From positions 1 to 64,000 of the forward strand of contig CAJTUM010000002.1 in the NCBI GenBank assembly GCA_910579575.1: a stretch of 64,000 bases of DNA, in the 5' to 3' direction. Shown here in pieces: positions 59,784 through 64,000 of the stretch (position 1 is the first letter of the stretch; each line of letters begins with the position of its first letter). Source of the stretch: an uncultured Eubacteriales bacterium (GTDB lineage Bacteria; Bacillota; Clostridia; Oscillospirales; Butyricicoccaceae). The translations under genes were made by a program, and so were the position numbers. Under the pieces are notes generated by a model. It did no database searches and was not told the DNA's origin. It saw only the letters and a list, made by a program, of their open reading frames with translations.

Positions 59784-60224
59784 CTACAATATCTTGCAAA
59801 AGAAAAGCTCCGCCGGCTGGGCCAGGGGGCAGCGGTCCAGAATCAGGCAGCCGCAGTCCCGGTAACCCAACTTGCGGTAAAAGCGCTGGGCTTCCTCGTC
59901 CGCCTGGGTGGAGAGCAGAACCATGGGATAGCCGGCCTTCTGCATCTCCTTTTCCCAGGCGCCCATGGCAAAGCGGCCCGCCCCCTGGCCCCGGCTCTCC
60001 GGCAGCACAAACAGGCAATTCAGAAAGGGCAGCTTATCCCAGAGTAAGACGTAATCCATCAGCCCCGCCGGCTTTTGGCCGCAGCAAATCAAAAACGCTT
60101 GGCCGCTCTGGGTCTTTTTTTCAAACTGCTCCGCCTTGCAATGGGGCTCGATTGCCTGCCAAAACGCCCAATCCGCCAGCTCCGCCTGCCGCAGCGTCAG
60201 CGTCGCCCTGTTTTCCTGTCCCAT
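59784..60224 (-). CDS. GNAT family N-acetyltransferase
   Basis: A 146-residue protein with a single GNAT domain. The N-terminal strand LTLRQAELADWAFWQ is followed by NCLFVLPESRGQGAGRFAMG, the acetyl-CoA R/QxxGxG/A loop, and EEAQRFYRKLGYRDCG at the end. Substrate unknown. The start follows AGGAGGTAAAT, 9 bases after the TmrB-like gene, so the two probably form an operon. Confidence 0.88.
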   Translation of the reverse strand: MGQENRATLTLRQAELADWAFWQAIEPHCKAEQFEKKTQSGQAFLICCGQKPAGLMDYVLLWDKLPFLNCLFVLPESRGQGAGRFAMGAWEKEMQKAGYPMVLLSTQADEEAQRFYRKLGYRDCGCLILDRCPLAQPAELFFCKIL

Positions 60225-60233
60225 ATTTACCTC

Positions 60234-60836
60234 CTATCCGATCCGAATATGGCTGATCGCGGTTTTCAGCCTGTCCAATTTTTGACTCCACTTTCCTCGC
60301 CGGTCTGGCGGCAGCTCCAGCCCGCAGCAAGCGGCGATTTCCTCCGCAATTCGACTGGGGTCCTTCTCCACGGTTTGGATTTTGTAGGCCTCTGGCATTT
60401 GCGCAAAAGCGGCCAGGCAGCGGTCCAGCGCCTCCAAGGCAAATTGTTCTCGCCAAAGCATCCCCAAATTGCGCTTTTTCAGCCGTCGGATAACCGTCTG
60501 CCGGTCGGCCTCCAGAATGAAATGCTCTGTTTCAAAGCCCTCCCGAACCAATTCGCCGGCGATTTCTTCCCAATATTGGGGGTTTATCACAGTCATCGGC
60601 ACGACGAGCGGCCCCGAATATTGCCGACAGATCGCGGAGAGGATTTGCCGGTTGATCTGCCGCCACAAAGGCATATCCTGAAAATCCGGCGTACGGCAAC
60701 AGGGCGGCGTATTGCGCCGCAGGAAATAGCCGGCGTTTTCTGGGTCATAGCAAAAAGCGCCGGGTAGGCGGCGGCAAAGCTCGCCGGCAACGGTAGTTTT
60801 TCCCGCGCCAAAGGCGCCGTTGATCCAAATGATCAC
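60234..60836 (-). CDS. TmrB-like P-loop ATPase/kinase
   Basis: A 200-residue P-loop protein starting IIWINGAFGAGKTTVAGELC with Walker A GAFGAGKT. The conserved FCYDPENAGYFLRR stretch, RQINRQILSAI and the ADRQTVIRRLKKRN lid follow. This closely follows the layout of TmrB, the B. subtilis tunicamycin-resistance protein, and of related AAA-family kinases. Biochemical activity of the family is unclear. The GTG at 60836 is chosen because AGGAGG lies 8 bases upstream and the family starts here. Confidence 0.85.
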   Translation of the reverse strand: MIIWINGAFGAGKTTVAGELCRRLPGAFCYDPENAGYFLRRNTPPCCRTPDFQDMPLWRQINRQILSAICRQYSGPLVVPMTVINPQYWEEIAGELVREGFETEHFILEADRQTVIRRLKKRNLGMLWREQFALEALDRCLAAFAQMPEAYKIQTVEKDPSRIAEEIAACCGLELPPDRRGKWSQKLDRLKTAISHIRIG

Positions 60837-60926
60837 AAAAAGCCCTCCTGTTTCTCGCCGGGAGCGCCCAGCGGCCAAAATCTCCACAAAAGCTCTTGGT
60901 GAAATCGACGAATTTTCCGCCGCCTC

Positions 60927-60955
60927 TTGCGGCTTTCCCGCCGCTGTGATAAGAT
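60927..60955 (+). promoter_or_regulatory. Promoter of the MATE gene
   Basis: TTGCGG (60927-60932), 17-base spacer, TAAGAT (60950-60955). Confidence 0.6.
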
Positions 60956-61043
60956 GATTCCGCGTCCTTGACTCCGCTTCCGGTTTTGCGGAGGGGCGTC
61001 GACCGCCGCTCAAGCACATTTCTTTTCGAGGAGGAACCGGGGT

Positions 61044-62414
61044 ATGGACAAAAAACGGGTCAACCAAGATATTTTTCGGATGGTTCTGCCCATTATCGTT
61101 GAGAACGTCCTACAAATGTCCGCCGGACTGGTGACCACCGCCATGATCGGCCGGCTGCTGGCCGACGATATCTCCGCCCAGGGCATCGGCAACCGGATTA
61201 CCAACACCTTTTGGGCGCTGTTCAAAGGAGTCGGCATTGGAACCACCGTTATTGTGGCCCTGCGGTATGGCCAGCAAAAATTTCACCTGTGCCGCCGCAC
61301 AGTAGAGCAGGTTTATATCACTGCGCTACCCGCCGCTTTTGGGTGCGTGGCGCTGACTTTGCTTTTTATGGACCCCATCCTGCATCTGTTCACCCAAGAA
61401 GAAGCTCTTTTGCAGGCGGCTTTTCGGTTCGCCCGCATCGCCATTTTCGCCGTCCCCTTTATGGCTCTGTCCAGCGTCAACGCCGCCGCTTTCAACGGCC
61501 ATGGCAACACCAAGACCCCCATGTATTTGGCCTTTTTGATGAATGGAGTCAATATTGTGTTGGGGTATCTGTTGATTTTTGGCCCCGGCCCTCTGCCCGC
61601 TCTGGGGCTGGTGGGCGCCGCCGTCAGCACAGTAGTTTCTTGGATGACCGGCTCTTTGACCGGCTTGGCCTTACTTTATGCCCGCCACGGGTATTTTGGC
61701 CACGAACATCACGGCCAATCCTTTTTCTCCTTGGATAAGCCTATTTTGAAAGAAGTTTATAAAACCGGCGTGCCCGCCGCCTGTGAAAACGTCTTTTGGC
61801 AGCTTTCGGCCATTGTGCTGAGCAACGTCATCCTGGGCTATGGCAGCGCCGCCTTCGCCGCTTACAATCTTGGTCTGCAAGCGGAGATGATCTGCGAAAT
61901 GCCGGGCATCGGCTTTGTCACCGCCTCTACCTCCCTGGCCGCTCGGGCCATCGGCATGGGGGACGACCAGCTTTACCGGACCTATTTCAAGCAAATGCGC
62001 AAATTTTCCTTTTTCACTGGTCTGGCGGCCAGCGTGGCCCTGTTTACCTTTGCCGGCGGCTTTATGACGCTGCTCACCGACAAGCCGGAAATCCAGGCCA
62101 TCGGCCGGGTTTATGTCTTTATCATGGGCTTCGCCCAGATTCCCCAAGACTTGGCCAAGGTCTATAACGGCACAATACGCTCCGCCGGCTACCGCAATAT
62201 GCCCATGATGATTTCTTTTATCGGCATTTGGTGCGTCCGCGTGCCTATTTCCGTCGTCTTTGGCAAACTGCTGGGCTGGGACATTTCCTTTGTGTGGATC
62301 GCCATCGCCCTGGATCAAATTGTCCGCATTCTGCTGAGCATCGGCGTTTTTCAGAAAAAGCGAGTGATCGACCGCGTGCTGCAAGGCCCGCCGGCCCAGG
62401 CGCAAAAGGTTTAA
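61044..62414 (+). CDS. MATE family multidrug/cation efflux transporter
   Basis: A 456-residue protein with twelve predicted helices in two similar halves. Family segments are MVLPIIVENVLQMSAGLVTT, GIGTTVIVALRYGQ, NAAAFNGHGNTKTPM and, in the second half, TGVPAACENVFWQLSAIVLS and YNGTIRSAGYRNMPMM. MATE pumps export drugs or metabolites using Na+ or H+. The start follows GAGGAGGAACCGGGGT. Divergent from the TmrB-like gene. Confidence 0.95.
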   Translation: MDKKRVNQDIFRMVLPIIVENVLQMSAGLVTTAMIGRLLADDISAQGIGNRITNTFWALFKGVGIGTTVIVALRYGQQKFHLCRRTVEQVYITALPAAFGCVALTLLFMDPILHLFTQEEALLQAAFRFARIAIFAVPFMALSSVNAAAFNGHGNTKTPMYLAFLMNGVNIVLGYLLIFGPGPLPALGLVGAAVSTVVSWMTGSLTGLALLYARHGYFGHEHHGQSFFSLDKPILKEVYKTGVPAACENVFWQLSAIVLSNVILGYGSAAFAAYNLGLQAEMICEMPGIGFVTASTSLAARAIGMGDDQLYRTYFKQMRKFSFFTGLAASVALFTFAGGFMTLLTDKPEIQAIGRVYVFIMGFAQIPQDLAKVYNGTIRSAGYRNMPMMISFIGIWCVRVPISVVFGKLLGWDISFVWIAIALDQIVRILLSIGVFQKKRVIDRVLQGPPAQAQKV

Positions 62415-63067
62415 CAATTCTCTCCGCCCTCGGTTTCCGCTCTGTCCAGCTTAGGCCGCAGCGGCTGGACAGCCAATCGAGTCAAAGCGAAGCCGGTAAA
62501 ATTCAAGATAAAATCGTCGATATCGCAGCTGCCGCAGCCGGTGAGCAGCTGGGTAACTTCGATTAAGAAAATACACAAAGCGCCCAGCGCCAAGCTGGGC
62601 GCGATTTTTTTCATCCTGCTCCAAGCGAACGGCAGCAAAGCCCCCAACGGGGCCAGCGCCAGCAAATTGCCCAGCAGGTTGATGACAGCCGCGCTTTTGC
62701 TCACCCAGCCCCGGCGCATCCCCTTCCAATAGACGGCCATGGTGGCGAAAGGCCGCAGATTGGTGCGCAGACGCCAATTTTCCAAGCGGAAGGTGTTGTG
62801 GCGGCCAAATTCGCCGTCGAAAAACAGCAGACTGATTAAATGCGTTAGGTAAACCGCCAGCAGCAGCCGAGCCGTCCGGCGGATTTTTTGTCCCCTTTCC
62901 CCTCCAAGGCCCAAGCCGGCCGCCAACGCCGCGCCCGACTGAATCAAGGATAACAACAGCCGAGATTCCAATTCCATCCAATAACCAGGCGCCGCCGCGA
63001 ACGCGGCCATGGCTCCCAAGCTGCCCAGCAGAACCCATTGGCAGAAGCGGGCCACTGTTTGCTTCAT
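62411..63067 (-). CDS. VanZ-like membrane protein
   Basis: A 218-residue protein with five helices. The VanZ-domain hallmarks are NLRPFATMAVYWKG, INLLGNLLALAPLGALLPF and LIEVTQLLTGCGSCDIDDFI-type sequence near the end, followed by LNFTGF. VanZ confers low-level teicoplanin resistance in enterococci; most homologues have unknown roles. The ATG at 63067 follows AAGGAGAAATTGCGC. It converges with, and overlaps by 4 bases, the MATE gene. Confidence 0.92.
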   Translation of the reverse strand: MKQTVARFCQWVLLGSLGAMAAFAAAPGYWMELESRLLLSLIQSGAALAAGLGLGGERGQKIRRTARLLLAVYLTHLISLLFFDGEFGRHNTFRLENWRLRTNLRPFATMAVYWKGMRRGWVSKSAAVINLLGNLLALAPLGALLPFAWSRMKKIAPSLALGALCIFLIEVTQLLTGCGSCDIDDFILNFTGFALTRLAVQPLRPKLDRAETEGGENC

Positions 63068-63124
63068 GCGCAATTTCTCCTTGTTGTGTCAATCTCATCG
63101 CCCGCCCAGCGGACGACGCCCATC

Positions 63125-63153
63125 ATTATATACGATTTCCGCCTTTGATTCCA
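63125..63153 (-). promoter_or_regulatory. Promoter of the VanZ-like gene
   Basis: Minus-strand TGGAAT (63153-63148), 17-base spacer, perfect TATAAT (63130-63125). Confidence 0.6.
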
Positions 63154-63239
63154 GCAAAAGAAAAATCCCAATTTCGCGGGCATTCGCAGGTCAAACGGCA
63201 TATACTATCCTATACGCGCCCCGAGCCGGAACAAAAAAC

Positions 63240-63268
63240 TTGCAAAAGAGCCGCAGCCGTGATAAAAT
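63240..63268 (+). promoter_or_regulatory. Promoter of the 31-codon gene
   Basis: TTGCAA (63240-63245), 17-base spacer, TAAAAT (63263-63268), placing the start about 25 bases before the ATG. Confidence 0.75.
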
Positions 63269-63298
63269 GTGTTTAGAAAAAGACGAAAGGAGGATGGC

Positions 63299-63394
63299 AT
63301 GAATCAAAGCGTAAAAAAGAACGAGGCCGTCGTTTTAGGCGATTTGGACGATTTCATTTTTGCCGATGAAACGCCTTATATCAGCCAGAAATAA
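63299..63394 (+). CDS. 31-residue acidic peptide of unknown function
   Basis: A short gene too small for most callers. It has AAAGGAGGATGGC directly before the ATG, a sigma-A promoter and a downstream terminator, so it is built as an independent expression unit. The product reads MNQSVKKNEAVVLGDLDDFI then FADETPYISQK: lysine-rich start, acidic core, aromatic/threonine/serine C-terminus, no cysteine and no membrane helix. It could be a small regulator, a modified-peptide precursor or an interaction peptide; no modifying enzyme is adjacent. Confidence 0.6.
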   Translation: MNQSVKKNEAVVLGDLDDFIFADETPYISQK

Positions 63395-63450
63395 AATCGG
63401 CCTCTCCCCTCCCAGATTTCTAACGCCGCTTCGGCGGTTTTCACGATAAC

Positions 63451-63480
63451 ACGGCGGCGAAATGCGCGCCGTCTTTTTTT
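63451..63480 (+). terminator. Terminator of the 31-codon gene
   Basis: A 6-bp GC stem (63451-63456 with 63467-63472) followed by CTTTTTTT. A smaller TTCG-loop stem lies at 63425-63436. The rest of 63481-63634 holds nothing I can assign. Confidence 0.75.
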
Positions 63481-63634
63481 ATGTCGCGGCGGCCGCGTTC
63501 TGTTTGAGCGGAACCGATGGACGCGCCGTTGCGCTGGACGCCAGGGCGGGTCAATTCGCCAGCTGACGCGGGCTCTCCTCTTCGAGGGGCTTGCGATAAA
63601 CGCCCCACTCTCCGCAGCTCCTAACCCTGCCGCG

Positions 63635-64000
63635 CTACCCCGGCGTATGCCCTTCGGGGCCTCTCGACGCCTTTTCCAGGGCGATTTTCAGCTCTTTGGC
63701 GCCTTTATGACGACGGGATTTTTCCAAGATTTCGCCAATTTGCCCCTTGACCTGACTGATTTCAGCCTTGAGCTCCGCCGCCGAAATGCGCAGAGCGCCG
63801 TGCCCCAGGATAATCGCCTGCTCCAGGCTATCGGAAGTGGCCACCCGCACTTTATGCCGCTGGGCGATGGTGTAGGTGGTTTTTTCAATATAGGCGTCCG
63901 CCGTCTCCGCTTCTTTGGTGTAGACCACATAGATGTTGTGGTATTTGCTCACTTCCCCCACGTTGCGGGGCACCTTGTAAGCGTCGAATACCAAAATCAC
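63635..64000 (-). CDS. NYN domain protein (YacP/Rae1-like ribonuclease), 5' part outside the window
   Basis: At least 121 codons, open at the right edge. The visible part contains the NYN/PIN-like core: ILVFDAYKVPRN, NIYVVYTKEAETADAYIEK with acidic catalytic residues, and KVRVATSDSLEQAIILGHGA. A long charged C-terminal helix follows. In B. subtilis the homologue Rae1 (YacP) cleaves mRNA in the ribosomal A site. The N-terminal strand and first aspartate should lie just beyond position 64000. Confidence 0.88.
   Translation of the reverse strand: MILVFDAYKVPRNVGEVSKYHNIYVVYTKEAETADAYIEKTTYTIAQRHKVRVATSDSLEQAIILGHGALRISAAELKAEISQVKGQIGEILEKSRRHKGAKELKIALEKASRGPEGHTPG

Overview
The window looks like chromosomal DNA from a moderately GC-rich (roughly 55-60% by eye) anaerobic Firmicute, most likely class Clostridia and perhaps an Oscillospiraceae-like gut lineage. 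Supporting signs are RNase J, GdpP, YhbY, a DUF1292 protein, L10- and L20-type ribosomal leaders, strong AGGAGG Shine-Dalgarno sites, consensus sigma-A promoters (TTGACA-N17-TATAAT) and a fused NadD-YqeK. Genus is not assignable by reading alone. No tRNA, rRNA, CRISPR array, transposase or phage module was recognised.

Layout. 1-12.4 kb: one long leftward housekeeping operon from a promoter at 12313-12341: smc, ftsY, rph, rdgB, yhbY, nadD-yqeK, an LCP cell-wall ligase, rsfS and leuS, followed by rpsU on its own promoter. 12.4-12.8 kb: a monocistronic leftward gene, best read as a selenocysteine-containing glutaredoxin-like protein: an in-frame UGA lies in a U-G-T-C redox motif and is followed by a bacterial-type SECIS hairpin. 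13-16.8 kb: rightward membrane proteins of unknown function around an M20 amidohydrolase. 17-20.2 kb: leftward OGG1-type glycosylase, an unknown protein and an M20 peptidase. 20.4-23.6 kb: rightward aldehyde dehydrogenase, asparaginase and alpha/beta hydrolase. 23.6-25.8 kb: leftward HD phosphohydrolase, an FtsZ C-terminal-domain-like orphan with a probable frameshift, and an AlkZ-like glycosylase. 26-34 kb: leftward operon gdpP, rplI, dnaB, tilS, hpt, ftsH. 34.1-37.8 kb: leftward translation cluster rpmG, secE, nusG, rplK, rplA, then an L10 leader, rplJ and rplL.

38-44.4 kb: ruvX, a split TauE/SafE pair, RNase J, a CPBP protease, an SDR oxidoreductase, a cyclophilin and an unknown protein. 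44.4-48.6 kb: ECF sigma factor with its anti-sigma partner and an ECF-type promoter, then a YgiQ radical SAM protein. 48.8-50.9 kb: flavoprotein oxidoreductase whose 5' leader carries two tandem 138-bp repeats, and a low-GC-looking Mrr-type nuclease. 51-57.6 kb: membrane proteins, an esterase, a CDF metal transporter, a GNAT enzyme, a 204-bp inverted-repeat (MITE-like) element and a DUF1292 protein. 57.6-59.1 kb: infC-rpmI-rplT with an AUU start codon and a leader attenuator. 59.1-64 kb: gene remnants, a GNAT enzyme, a TmrB-like ATPase, a MATE pump, a VanZ-like protein, a complete 31-codon gene with its own promoter and terminator, and the end of a NYN-domain protein.

Most core genes serve translation, its regulation, chromosome segregation and cell-wall assembly. 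The accessory content is modest. The most notable reading is the recoded selenoprotein, which a standard gene caller would truncate to its last 80 residues.
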